A stretch of 64,000 bases of DNA from Halostagnicola larsenii XH-48 (GTDB lineage Archaea; Halobacteriota; Halobacteria; Halobacteriales; Natrialbaceae). The notes under the pieces are model-generated. The model made no database searches, was not told where the DNA came from, and worked only from the letters and a program-made list of their open reading frames with translations. The translations under genes were made by a program, and so were the position numbers. The stretch is from NCBI RefSeq assembly GCF_000517625.1, contig NZ_CP007055.1, positions 992,001 through 1,056,000 of the forward strand. Direction: 5' to 3'. Shown here one piece after another: positions 51,826 to 59,975 of this stretch. Numbering within the stretch: the stretch's first letter is position 1; every line of letters begins with the position of its first letter.

Positions 51826-52686
51826 CTAGTGTCGTCGATCCTCGAGGGCGGGAAACGACGAGCGCACGTCCGCGACTTCTGCGGGATCGACCGTTGCCGT
51901 GACCAGCGCCGGGTCGTCCCCGCTCGAGGCCAGACGAACGCCCCAGGGATCGTAGACGGTCGAACGCCCGAGCAGTTCGGCGTCGTCGAACGATCCGGAC
52001 CCGTTGATCGTCGCGACGTAACACTGGTTTTCGATCGCTCGAGCGCGCGAGAGCGTCTCCCAGTGATCGACTCGCGGGTACGGCCACGCACTGGGGATCA
52101 ATAGCAACTGCGCGCCCGAATCGACCAGTTCGCGGTAGAGTTCGGGAAATCGAAGGTCGTAACAGGTGGTCACGCCGACGGTGAATCCGCAGACCTCGGC
52201 GGTGTCGACTCGTTCGCCGGGGACGAGGAGTTCGCTCTCTGCGGACTCGTACCCGAAGAGGTGGTGTTTCCGATACACTAACTCGAGCGTGCCGTCGGCG
52301 CCGAACAGGGCGGCAGTGTTTGCGAGGCCGCTCTCGGCGGGTGTCGGAACCGTGTCGGTCGCCGCGAGATCCTCGACGATGCTCCCGGCGAGAACGGCGA
52401 CGTCGTGGTCGACGGCCGCGTCCCTGAGCCGCCCGAACGTGCGTCCGTCGATCGGTTCGGCGTGGCGGGCGTACTCCTCGAAGGCGAAGTACCCCACGTT
52501 GAACAGTTCCGGAAGCGCGACGAGGTCGGCTCCAGCTGCCGCCGCTCGAGCGACTGCTGTGGTCGCTCGTTCGACGTTTCCGTCGACGTCACCCGACTCG
52601 ATCGCGATCTGTGCGAGCGCCAGCGTGACTCCCGAGTCGTCGGTCGATTGCGCTGGCGAATTCACACGCGAGTGATCGGTGGTCAT
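51826..52686 (-). CDS. Carbon-nitrogen hydrolase (nitrilase superfamily amidase)
   Basis: A 286-residue enzyme with the complete Glu-Lys-Cys triad: Glu60 in DLVALPELFNVG, Lys140 in LVYRKHHLFGYE and Cys175 in VGVTTCYDLRFPELYRELV. The order and spacing match omega-amidase and related bacterial-type nitrilase-family amidases. Later segments LIPSAWPYPRVDHWETLSRA and YVATINGSGSFDDAELLGRS are also conserved. A 20-residue acidic tail precedes the domain. The substrate is unknown; deamidation of a 2-oxoglutaramate-like compound is one option. It is followed 8 nt away by the START-fold gene as an upstream neighbour. Confidence 0.92.
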   Translation of the reverse strand: MTTDHSRVNSPAQSTDDSGVTLALAQIAIESGDVDGNVERATTAVARAAAAGADLVALPELFNVGYFAFEEYARHAEPIDGRTFGRLRDAAVDHDVAVLAGSIVEDLAATDTVPTPAESGLANTAALFGADGTLELVYRKHHLFGYESAESELLVPGERVDTAEVCGFTVGVTTCYDLRFPELYRELVDSGAQLLLIPSAWPYPRVDHWETLSRARAIENQCYVATINGSGSFDDAELLGRSTVYDPWGVRLASSGDDPALVTATVDPAEVADVRSSFPALEDRRH

Positions 52687-52693
52687 CGGCGAG

Positions 52694-53128
52694 TCAGGGC
52701 GAAGAGCGGATGTCGTTTTCGAGGCCGCGACGAAGGTTCTCGAGTTCGTCGTCGAGATTTCGCTTGAAGAACTTCTCGACGCCGGGGAGTTTTCCCTCGA
52801 CGACGAACTGGTTCTCGAGGCGAGCCCCCGTCTCGGTTGCGACGATTTCGTGATCGCCCGTGACGTCCATCACCTTCGAGTTCCCGACGAATTTGACGTA
52901 GTTCGGTGGCTCTCGGGTCACGTCTTCGGTCTCGACGGTAATCGTTCGCCGAACCAGCGGGATGGGTAGTTCGACGTGCCACGTCGCTACTCTGCCGGCT
53001 TCGTCATCGATCGTGTACTCGGAGACGACACTGATAGACTGCGCGCGATTCTCCGGGTCGGAAATGAACTCCCAGACGCGCTCGGGAGAAGCGTCGACTT
53101 CGAACGATCGATCGACCCGTACTGTCAT
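52694..53128 (-). CDS. SRPBCC (CoxG-like) START-fold protein
   Basis: A 144-residue lipid- or ligand-binding fold. It begins MTVRVDRSFEVDASPERVWE, followed by the beta-rich VATWHVELPIPLVRRTITVE and FVGNSKVMDVTGDHEIVATE, and a C-terminal long helix, EKFFKRNLDDELENLRRGLE. This is the architecture of CoxG/Pyr_redox-associated SRPBCC proteins. It is on the same strand as, and 7 nt upstream of, the nitrilase gene, so the two may be cotranscribed. The ligand is unknown. Confidence 0.85.
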   Translation of the reverse strand: MTVRVDRSFEVDASPERVWEFISDPENRAQSISVVSEYTIDDEAGRVATWHVELPIPLVRRTITVETEDVTREPPNYVKFVGNSKVMDVTGDHEIVATETGARLENQFVVEGKLPGVEKFFKRNLDDELENLRRGLENDIRSSP

Positions 53129-53182
53129 GTGAAGGTATCTCCGTGATTCACGGGTAAAAAGACGGTGAAATCGTCGACTGGC

Positions 53183-53407
53183 TCAACTGAGCGTGACTTT
53201 CCAGGTCGTCGAGCGCGCTCGGCCCCACTTCTCGATATCGACATCTTCCGATTTCTCCGCGAGGTGTGGGAGGCGAACCCCGACCTGTTTCGACGAGAGA
53301 CCGATCGCCGATGCGATGTTTTTCGCCCGGAAATACTGTTCACCTCGGGCTGCACTCTCGCGGAGATACGAGAGAATGCGCTGTTCTTCGTTGGAGTAGT
53401 CGGTCAT
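53183..53407 (-). CDS. Small winged-helix protein (DUF7123-like)
   Basis: A 74-residue protein beginning MTDYSNEEQRILSYLRESAA. It has FRAKNIASAIGLSSKQVGVR, a helix-turn-helix, and ends in EDVDIEKWGRARSTTWKVTL, a wing-like strand. I associate it with a conserved haloarchaeal family of that name, with moderate certainty. The ATG at 53407 is preferred because upstream in-frame residues look non-coding. A small DNA-binding regulator is the likely role. Confidence 0.8.
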   Translation of the reverse strand: MTDYSNEEQRILSYLRESAARGEQYFRAKNIASAIGLSSKQVGVRLPHLAEKSEDVDIEKWGRARSTTWKVTLS

Positions 53408-53616
53408 CGTCAGTATCGTATATACGGCTTCGGTGGCCTTAACTCTTAACGGGTGAGACCAGCCACTGTCCGTGAAAATCGCCACAAACGACGGATTAGA
53501 AGCGATATCCGTCGGGCAGTATCCAAGGAGTTGCCTTCTACGAGCGCTGCCATCCGAGAACTCTCCGATTCGAAGTCGGAGAACCGTCTCGAGCGATCCG
53601 TGCGTTTCGACGGGCG

Positions 53617-53820
53617 TCAGTTCCAGAGGTGAATCCCGACGACCGCGAGTATCGAAAACGCCACTGCGCCGGCAAAGCCACCTGCCGCGGTGATTTCGGG
53701 GATGCCGCCGAGTTCGAGTGCACCCACGATCATTGCGACTGCACCGACGACGGCGAGCGCACCGAGTGCCATCGCGAGGCCGACGCCCTTGTCGGTCGCT
53801 GATTTCGTTTGCGTAGCCAT
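53617..53820 (-). CDS. Small two-helix membrane protein
   Basis: A 67-residue protein starting MATQTKSATDKGVGLAMALG, with two hydrophobic helices at about residues 13-34 and 43-64 and almost no loop charge apart from the N-terminus. It ends VVGIHLWN. The layout is common in small haloarchaeal membrane proteins; no function known. The ATG at 53820 is chosen over an upstream in-frame Met preceded by polar sequence. Confidence 0.72.
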   Translation of the reverse strand: MATQTKSATDKGVGLAMALGALAVVGAVAMIVGALELGGIPEITAAGGFAGAVAFSILAVVGIHLWN

Positions 53821-53932
53821 ATCACGGTGGTTTCGAGTGAGGTCTCTTAATTGCACTCATTCGCGGTGATTCCGGGGCGTCGACTCCGTCGGATATGGAC
53901 CGACGCCCACCCCGCTCGAGAACGCGCAGATG

Positions 53933-54964
53933 TTATTTGATCGTCGTGTGTTCGGACTCCTCGTTCAGCGCGAGATTAGACGCGATTTCGACGTTTCGCA
54001 TGGCGTAGCCAGCGGTTTGTTGGACGCTGACCAGCACCTCCCGAACTTTCAGGAGATCCTCGTTTTCCATCTCGGGCAACTCGGCTAAGATCTCCTGTTC
54101 CCGATCCGCGATATCCTGGTAGAGCTTGCGCGCTTCGATCGTCTTGTCGTAGTCTCGCTCGACTGCAGACTCGACCGCGAGCGAGGTGATTTCGTCGACC
54201 AGTTCGGTTAGCTCTCGGATCTCGCGCATGACGCTGTTATCGATATTGAGGGTGTGGCCTTCCGTCTCCATTACGATATCGGCGATGTCTTCTGCGTTGT
54301 CGGCGGTCAACTCGAGGTTCTTCGCGATCGATCGGTAGCCGATCAAGGGAAAGCCGCTGTTGAGTCCGACCGCGCGGGCGAGGTTCGGGTTCTGGTAGGC
54401 CGTAAAGATCAGGCGGAGCAACAGGACGAAGATCTTGTTCGCCTGACGCTCGCGGTTGAGCGCCCGCTGTGCGAGGTCGGGGTTTCCGTGTGCAAGCGCT
54501 TTGATCGCTTCGCCGCGCATCGTCCGCCCGGTTCGCTCGAGGCGCTCTAAGAGGTTGTCGAGCGTGAAGTCCTCCGGATCGACCGAACAGCGAATAGAGA
54601 TGTTCTCCGGCGTTTCTTCGATGACGCCCAGGCCCATGAGCTGCGTTTCGGCGCGGTAGACCGCGTTGATGTGTTCGGACTCGAGTGCGCCGTCCTCGCA
54701 CTCGATTCGAATGACGCGGCGGCCGAGGACGTACTGGGCGACGATCGCCCGTTCGACCGCTTCGGAGTCGAGATTGTCGGCGTGGATGATCGCCTCGGTT
54801 TCCTCGGAGTTGGCGGATTCGGGCATCACCGTCAGCGTGCCCTTGCCGCTGGTTCGAAGCGAGACTTCGTCGCCTTTCTCGACATCGTGTTCGGAGGCCC
54901 ATTCGGCCGGAAGCGTCATTGCGAGCGTCGACGGACCGAGTCGCTGCACTTTCCGCGTTTCCAT
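53933..54964 (-). CDS. PhoU-family phosphate-signalling regulator with AbrB-like N-terminus
   Basis: A 343-residue protein. The first ~50 residues (RKVQRLGPSTLAMTLPAEWA; EKGDEVSLRTSGKGTLTVMP) form an AbrB/SpoVT-like DNA-binding swapped-hairpin domain. The rest is a PhoU-like helical repeat (EAIKALAHGNPDLAQRALNR and LTADNAEDIADIVMETEGHT). Haloarchaeal proteins of this architecture accompany phosphate-uptake systems. No pst genes are in the window. The ATG at 54964 is the natural start. It may act as a phosphate-responsive DNA-binding regulator. Confidence 0.9.
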   Translation of the reverse strand: METRKVQRLGPSTLAMTLPAEWASEHDVEKGDEVSLRTSGKGTLTVMPESANSEETEAIIHADNLDSEAVERAIVAQYVLGRRVIRIECEDGALESEHINAVYRAETQLMGLGVIEETPENISIRCSVDPEDFTLDNLLERLERTGRTMRGEAIKALAHGNPDLAQRALNRERQANKIFVLLLRLIFTAYQNPNLARAVGLNSGFPLIGYRSIAKNLELTADNAEDIADIVMETEGHTLNIDNSVMREIRELTELVDEITSLAVESAVERDYDKTIEARKLYQDIADREQEILAELPEMENEDLLKVREVLVSVQQTAGYAMRNVEIASNLALNEESEHTTIK

Positions 54965-55066
54965 ACCACAGCGTAGGACAGAGTGAACCTTAATCTTGAC
55001 TATATGCTCAATACATTCGAGGGCGTCGTTATATCCTTGAGTTGTTCACCATATTTGTCCCAGTCC

Positions 55067-56245
55067 TTAAACAACCTTCACGAGACGGGTAGTGTACCGC
55101 CCCGTCCGAACCGTAACCCACCCGCGGAGTCGCTCGTCGAGGTCATCGTCATCGGTATCGACTCGGAACGCACCGATTCCGTCGAGTTTCTCTCCAGACG
55201 CGACGACATCGAGCGCCTCGGACCGGCGAATAACGGCCGGCGATAGCTGGTGATTTCCACGACCGAAGAGAAACCCCTGTCCGCCAATTGGGGAGACGAC
55301 GATCGTGAACGGGTCGACGACCGTCGCCAGGATCTCGTCTTCGGTCGCATCCCGTGTGAGTATCTCGCCGTCCCGCCAGACGTCCACACCGAGCGGCGAA
55401 GCGTCGATCCCGAGTTCCCGTTCGATCCGCCCGACGGTGCTGCCCGGACCGAACACGTAGGTCATCTCGGGATCGACGTCTCGAGCGTAGCCGGCGGCGA
55501 GCGAGTCGACGTTGCCACTCGCGAGCTGTTTGCTGGACTGGATCTCGGGGGCAACCGGAACTGAAACCACGGCTTTCAGCTCCGAACGCACGATACCGTC
55601 ACGGTAGGCCGCTTCGTCGATATCGTTGACCTCGCGGAGTTCGACTCGGTCGAACTCGGCGGCGACGCGACCCGCGTCGGCGGGTGCCACGGCGAAAACT
55701 GAGGAGTAAATTTTCACCCCCGCTGGAACGCCGAGCATCGGCGTCTCGGCCCCCGCTTGCTCGAGCACTTCGGCCACGTCGGCGGCGGTGCCGTCGCCGC
55801 CGACGAACAACACCAGATCGACTCCGCGCTCGAGAAACGATCGGACGGCCCCTCGCGTGTCCTCAGCCGTCGTCTCGCGTTCGTTCTCGGCTGTCGTCTC
55901 CCATCCGTTTTTGGCCGTCGTCTCCTGTCCGTTCTCGGCTGCCGGCTCGCTTTCACCGGTATCTTCCGGACTCGAGAACGTCGCCGCGGAGTCGGGTTCG
56001 AAGACGACGTTCGGTTCGAACCCGGCGGCGCTCGCGACCGATTCGCCCATGCTGCCCGCCGCGGTGTAGACGGTGAGTTCGGGCCGCAAGCGAACCAACG
56101 TCTCGAGCGCGTCGCGTCCTCGATCCGGGGCTCGCGGCTCGGCACCGCGCCGGCGCGCTTCCTCGAGTTTGTCGTCCGTACCTTTCAGCCCTACTCGACC
56201 GCCCATTCCGGCGATCGGATTGACGACGAACCCGATTGCGTTCAT
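55067..56245 (-). CDS. ATP-NAD kinase family protein
   Basis: A 392-residue protein of the NAD kinase/diacylglycerol kinase-like fold, similar to archaeal ATP-NAD kinases of the AcoX group. It starts MNAIGFVVNPIAGMGGRVGL and shows the family motif LFVGGDGTAADVAEVLE at residues 146-162, then GVPAGVKIYSSVFAVAPADA and PIGGQGFLFGRGNHQLSPAV. An insert at residues 103-127 is made of three near-identical 8-residue units encoded by a DNA tandem repeat. It probably phosphorylates NAD to NADP. The ATG at 56245 is the standard family N-terminus. Confidence 0.9.
   Translation of the reverse strand: MNAIGFVVNPIAGMGGRVGLKGTDDKLEEARRRGAEPRAPDRGRDALETLVRLRPELTVYTAAGSMGESVASAAGFEPNVVFEPDSAATFSSPEDTGESEPAAENGQETTAKNGWETTAENERETTAEDTRGAVRSFLERGVDLVLFVGGDGTAADVAEVLEQAGAETPMLGVPAGVKIYSSVFAVAPADAGRVAAEFDRVELREVNDIDEAAYRDGIVRSELKAVVSVPVAPEIQSSKQLASGNVDSLAAGYARDVDPEMTYVFGPGSTVGRIERELGIDASPLGVDVWRDGEILTRDATEDEILATVVDPFTIVVSPIGGQGFLFGRGNHQLSPAVIRRSEALDVVASGEKLDGIGAFRVDTDDDDLDERLRGWVTVRTGRYTTRLVKVV
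55866..55937. repeat. Three 24-bp tandem repeats inside the NAD kinase gene
   Basis: Units at 55866-55889, 55890-55913 and 55914-55937 differ at only a few bases and encode the 8-residue repeats of the type E-N-x-x-E-T-T-A. The reading frame is kept because the unit is a multiple of three. Copy number is likely to vary between strains by slippage. Confidence 0.85.
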
Positions 56246-56363
56246 AGTGGGATATGGGGGTCGGGTCACAAAGCCGTGTGGCTTCTTGCTCGGCTACCTC
56301 GTCCGAAGATTCCGCTCGTTCGGTTTCTGAAACGTTAAGAGGGATGGGCAGGGAGTACCGTGT

Positions 56364-56486
56364 ATGACTGCACTACCAGACCTGCTTCTGGCGACGGAAC
56401 CGGTGCTACCGACGTGGACCGGTTGGGGCGTCCTGATCGTGAGCGTCGTGCTCGTCGTCGGATGGCTCGCAGTGTTGTACCGCTAA
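56364..56486 (+). CDS. 40-residue single-span membrane peptide
   Basis: Open frame from ATG at 56364 to TAA at 56486, read directly. MTALPDLLLATEPVLPTWTG is followed by one clear transmembrane helix (WGVLIVSVVLVVGWLAVLYR). A TATA-like GTTAAG lies about 28 nt upstream (near 56333-56338), suggesting a leaderless transcript. It converges with the CinA-type gene and overlaps its end by 4 nt. The function is unknown. Confidence 0.7.
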   Translation: MTALPDLLLATEPVLPTWTGWGVLIVSVVLVVGWLAVLYR

Positions 56487-57172
56487 GCGGGACTCTCGAC
56501 TCGTTTTTCGAACCACTCGGCGGCAGCCTCGACGGTTTCGCGGTCGGGGCTCTCGATAGCCACTCGAACCGATTCGCCGGGGTAACTGCCGACGGAGACG
56601 TCGAACTGGGATCTGAGTTCGGCGAGCCGATCGATGAGGGCGCTTTCGGGCTCGTCCGCGACGACGACCGCCCGGTGGGTCGTGACGCCGTTGAACTCCG
56701 GTGCGATTTCCTCGAACATCGTTTTCATCTCCGCGGGGACGCCCGGGAGGACGTAGATGTTCTCGAGGACCACGCCGGGTGCGACCCCTTCCGTATTGTG
56801 GAGGGCTCGCGACCCTGCTGGGAGCGTCCCGGTTCCGTTCGTGAGGTCTTCGCGGGAGTAGCCGCCTTCGTTTGCGAGCCACTCGAGCGCCCCGTCGTGG
56901 GGCTCGAGCGGTCGTCCGACGGCGGCAGCGACGCCGTCCATGGTCACGTCGTCGTGTGTCGGTCCCAGTCCGCCGGTGACGATCACCGCGTCGTACTCGG
57001 CTCGGTACTCGTTTACGACGCGAGCGATATCGCCGACGCGGTCTGGAATCGTCGTCACGCGCTCGACGGTTACCCCGCGGTCGGTGAGCCGCTCGGCGAG
57101 CCACGTCGCGTTGGTGTTCGCTGTCCGACCGGCGAGTAACTCGTCCCCGACCGTTACGACTGCAACGTTCAT
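56483..57172 (-). CDS. CinA-type molybdopterin-binding-fold protein
   Basis: A 229-residue protein of the MoaB/MogA-like fold found in CinA. It begins MNVAVVTVGDELLAGRTANT, with NATWLAERLTDRGVTVERVT and the nucleotide-site VIVTGGLGPTHDDVTMDGVA. It matches the N-terminal half of bacterial CinA and the stand-alone archaeal form; the NMN deamidase domain of full-length CinA is absent. It is proposed to be an ADP-ribose pyrophosphatase or a nicotinamide-nucleotide repair protein in this family. The ATG at 57172 fits the family N-terminus. Confidence 0.9.
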   Translation of the reverse strand: MNVAVVTVGDELLAGRTANTNATWLAERLTDRGVTVERVTTIPDRVGDIARVVNEYRAEYDAVIVTGGLGPTHDDVTMDGVAAAVGRPLEPHDGALEWLANEGGYSREDLTNGTGTLPAGSRALHNTEGVAPGVVLENIYVLPGVPAEMKTMFEEIAPEFNGVTTHRAVVVADEPESALIDRLAELRSQFDVSVGSYPGESVRVAIESPDRETVEAAAEWFEKRVESPA

Positions 57173-57285
57173 ACCCGCCGTTGGGTTGCCGGACCCATAG
57201 CTATCTCGTCTTCGCGCCAGATTCACCGGCACCATCCGAATCGGATTTGGGGAGGAACTAAGTAATCTCAAGGTATTCTCCAGGT

Positions 57286-57771
57286 ATGGACACAGGACTC
57301 GAGTCTGGAGACGACGCGACCAACACGGAAAAATCTCAGTCCACGGATATCGTCGGCAGGACGCGAACGCTCCGAGTCGGACACGACCGTCCCCTTCGGA
57401 TTAGTGCGGGACACCGAATCCGTCACCACGATGGGAAGTGCGCTCGTCCGCACGGTCACAACTACGAAATCGCCGTCTCGGTGGCGGGCAAACTGACCGA
57501 GGAAGGCTGGGTCGTGGACAAAGGAGATATTACTCGAGTCATCTCCGAGTGGGATCACATGTTCTTGCTCGAGGCCGGCGATCCGCTCGTCGAGGCCTTC
57601 GAAGCCGCAGGCGACGGCGACGCGCTCGTCGTGCTCGAACACCCGCCGACGGCGGAGGTCATGAGCGTCGTGCTCGAAAACAGGCTCGTGGACGCGCTGC
57701 CCGAGACCGTCGAGACGGTCAGCGTTCAGGTGAGCGAAACGAGCGAACTCTGCGGCGGAGGGCAGTTCTGA
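57286..57771 (+). CDS. queD: 6-carboxytetrahydropterin synthase QueD
   Basis: Makes 6-carboxy-tetrahydropterin from dihydroneopterin triphosphate, the second step of preQ0 synthesis. The 161-residue protein carries the zinc ligands His43, His56 and His58 (SAGHRIRHHDGKCARPHGHN) and the catalytic Cys52. WDHMFLLEAGDPLVEAF and VLEHPPTAEVMSVVLENRLV follow. A ~25-residue acidic tail precedes the domain. First gene of queD-queE-queC; QueE starts 1 nt after its stop codon. Confidence 0.94.
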   Translation: MDTGLESGDDATNTEKSQSTDIVGRTRTLRVGHDRPLRISAGHRIRHHDGKCARPHGHNYEIAVSVAGKLTEEGWVVDKGDITRVISEWDHMFLLEAGDPLVEAFEAAGDGDALVVLEHPPTAEVMSVVLENRLVDALPETVETVSVQVSETSELCGGGQF

Positions 57772-57772
57772 G

Positions 57773-58636
57773 ATGCCCGTCTCGAGTACTGGCCCCGGCG
57801 CAGACGACGGCGTTTCACGCCGAAACGGCGACGACTCCGCCAGACCCGAGGGAGATTCCCTCCCGATCAACGAACTCTTCTACTCGATACAGGGCGAAGG
57901 AGTCCTCGCGGGCGTTCCGTCAGTGTTCGTTCGCACGAGCGGCTGTAACCTCCGGTGTTGGTTCTGTGATTCTTACCACACCTCCTGGGAGCCGACCCAC
58001 GCCTGGATGGATCTCGACGACATCGTTGGCGAGGTAACGAACTTCGAACGAGCGAACCACGTCGTCCTCACGGGCGGCGAACCACTGCTTCACGACGAAT
58101 CGGTGCAACTGCTCGAGCGCCTCGCAGAACTGGGCTATCACACGACCGTCGAGACCAACGGGACGATTTTCCGCGACGCACCTATCGATCTCGCGTCTAT
58201 CAGCCCGAAACTCGAGAGCAGCACCCCGACGCCCGAACGCGACCCGAGAAGCGATCCGCCGGCGGATAACTCGAGCAGTGGCCAGCGGCCTGTGACGAAC
58301 TCAGGTTCGGAAACCGGCACGTTCGCAACCCGTCACGAACGCGAGCGAATCGATATCGAGGCGATGGCGCGACTCGTCGAGGTCTGTGACACCCAGTTGA
58401 AGTTCGTCGTCACCGGCGAGGACGACATGGACGAAATCCTGTCCGTTCTCGAGGATCTTCGCGCGGAATCGACGGCGTCGATCGGAGACGACGACGTCCT
58501 GTTGATGCCCGAAGGTGCGACACGCGACCGACTCGAGCAGACCCGCACTCGCGTCGCCGAACTCGCGATGGAACACGGCTTTCGGTACACGCCGCGACTC
58601 CACGTCGATCTGTGGAACGACGCTCCGGAGACGTAA
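57773..58636 (+). CDS. queE: 7-carboxy-7-deazaguanine synthase QueE
   Basis: Radical SAM enzyme that contracts 6-carboxytetrahydropterin to 7-carboxy-7-deazaguanine. The iron-sulfur motif is C58-x3-C62-x2-C65 in SGCNLRCWFCDSYHT. It is preceded by ELFYSIQGEGVLAGVPSVFV and followed by VVLTGGEPLLHDESVQLLER and TTVETNGTIF. A low-complexity acidic insert (about residues 148-190) interrupts the barrel, as is common in halophiles. It is tightly linked to queD and is followed 16 nt later by queC. Confidence 0.94.
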   Translation: MPVSSTGPGADDGVSRRNGDDSARPEGDSLPINELFYSIQGEGVLAGVPSVFVRTSGCNLRCWFCDSYHTSWEPTHAWMDLDDIVGEVTNFERANHVVLTGGEPLLHDESVQLLERLAELGYHTTVETNGTIFRDAPIDLASISPKLESSTPTPERDPRSDPPADNSSSGQRPVTNSGSETGTFATRHERERIDIEAMARLVEVCDTQLKFVVTGEDDMDEILSVLEDLRAESTASIGDDDVLLMPEGATRDRLEQTRTRVAELAMEHGFRYTPRLHVDLWNDAPET

Positions 58637-58652
58637 TCGAGTGATTACACGA

Positions 58653-59396
58653 ATGACAGCACCAACTGACGCTGCGACGACCGACGAATCAACATCCGAC
58701 CGCAAGCGAGCCGTCGTGCTCCTCTCTGGCGGCATGGACAGCGCGACGGCCGCTTACGAGGCCCGAGCGCGCGGCTACGACATCTACGCGTTGCACACCT
58801 CCTACGGACAGCGCACGGAAACGCGCGAGCTCGAGTGTGCGCGACAACTCGCCCAAGCGCTCGAGGTCGAGGACTTCCTCCGGATCGAGACCGGCCATCT
58901 CGCCGCAATCGGCGGCTCGAGTCTCACCGACGACGAGCTACCGGTCGGCGACGCGGAGACGGAAAGCGACGACATTCCGAACACCTACGTGCCGTTTCGC
59001 AACGCGAACCTCCTCTCGATGGCCGTCTCCTACGCGGAGGCCAACGACTGCGAGGCGGTCTTCATCGGCGCGCACAGCGAGGATTTCTCGGGCTATCCGG
59101 ACTGTCGGCCCGCGTTCTTCGAGGCCTTCGAAACGGTCGTCGACGTCGGGACGAAACCCGAGACCGACGTTTCGATCGAAGCGCCGTTCGTCGAGTGGTC
59201 CAAAACCGACATCGCGCGGCGAGGCCTCGAACTCGAGGTCCCCTACGAGCACACCTGGTCGTGTTACCGCGAGGACGAACCCGCGTGCGGAACCTGCGAC
59301 TCGTGTGCCTTTCGACTGGAAGCCTTTCGAAACAACGACGTGCGCGATCCGATCGCGTACGCCGAACGGCCGTCCGAGTTCGGCGACCGCAGCTGA
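58653..59396 (+). CDS. queC: 7-cyano-7-deazaguanine (preQ0) synthase QueC
   Basis: ATP-dependent conversion of 7-carboxy-7-deazaguanine to preQ0. PP-loop motif VVLLSGGMDSATAAYEARAR at residues 21-40. The C-terminal zinc ligands include the four cysteines of SCYREDEPACGTCDSC. YVPFRNANLLSMAVSYAEAN and EAVFIGAHSEDFSGYPDCRP are conserved in QueC. With QueD and QueE this supplies preQ0 for archaeosine at tRNA position 15; the tRNA-guanine transglycosylase and amidotransferase are not in the window. Confidence 0.95.
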   Translation: MTAPTDAATTDESTSDRKRAVVLLSGGMDSATAAYEARARGYDIYALHTSYGQRTETRELECARQLAQALEVEDFLRIETGHLAAIGGSSLTDDELPVGDAETESDDIPNTYVPFRNANLLSMAVSYAEANDCEAVFIGAHSEDFSGYPDCRPAFFEAFETVVDVGTKPETDVSIEAPFVEWSKTDIARRGLELEVPYEHTWSCYREDEPACGTCDSCAFRLEAFRNNDVRDPIAYAERPSEFGDRS

Positions 59397-59485
59397 ACGC
59401 GACAGAACTCACCGAAACGGCGGTCTCGAGTCGACGACAATCGCGGGGAAACGCTAATCCGTCACTGCGTCGAACCAGCCTACAG

Positions 59486-59935
59486 ATGCGATCTACGCCG
59501 CTCGAGTGGTTTCGGGCCGACGACGGCGACTGGACCGTTCCGGAGGGCCGTCGCGGCGAGTTCGTCGCCCTCCTCGTCGGACTTCCCGTCGTGGCCTGGC
59601 TGCTCGTAAGCGAATTGGGCACGCTCGACCCCGGCTGGCGCTGGCCGGTGGTTCCGCTCGGCGTCGTCGCCGGGATACTGTACACGCGACGCTATCGCTC
59701 GCTCGTTATCGACGCGATTCCCGACGACCTTGGAACCACACTGCTCTTGGCCCTGTTCGGCGGCGGATTCGGACTCTCGACGCTCGAGAGCCTCCATCTC
59801 GCGAGACCCGTGCTGTTCTTCGCACTCGCAGCGGGGGCCACGATAGCGTGTATCTACGCGCTTCGTCTCCTCTCGCCGCTTCACGACGGCTGTCAACCCG
59901 CGCGTCGCGGTGTCGAACCGCCGAAAACAGTGTGA
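59486..59935 (+). CDS. Four-helix membrane protein
   Basis: A 149-residue protein beginning MRSTPLEWFRADDGDWTVPE, followed by about four transmembrane helices (for example FVALLVGLPVVAWLLVSELG, VVPLGVVAGILYTRR, LGTTLLLALFGGGFGLSTLE and VLFFALAAGATIACIYALRL). The C-terminus is polar (HDGCQPARRGVEPPKT). No family recognised. The antisense frame is also open but has the charge pattern of a shadow. It converges with the EamA transporter gene. Confidence 0.75.
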   Translation: MRSTPLEWFRADDGDWTVPEGRRGEFVALLVGLPVVAWLLVSELGTLDPGWRWPVVPLGVVAGILYTRRYRSLVIDAIPDDLGTTLLLALFGGGFGLSTLESLHLARPVLFFALAAGATIACIYALRLLSPLHDGCQPARRGVEPPKTV

Positions 59936-59975
59936 CCGTTTCTCTCCGATCGACATCGACGCCAGCCGAATCCGC

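Noticed and set aside
57268-57870. Minus-strand frame opposite queD and queE
   Set aside because: Antisense to two recognised enzymes with zinc and radical-SAM motifs; composition is that of a shadow.
59480-59956. Minus-strand frame opposite the four-helix membrane protein
   Set aside because: It is charged, Arg/Glu-rich and domain-free, while the plus frame has regular hydrophobic helices and a TATA-like element.
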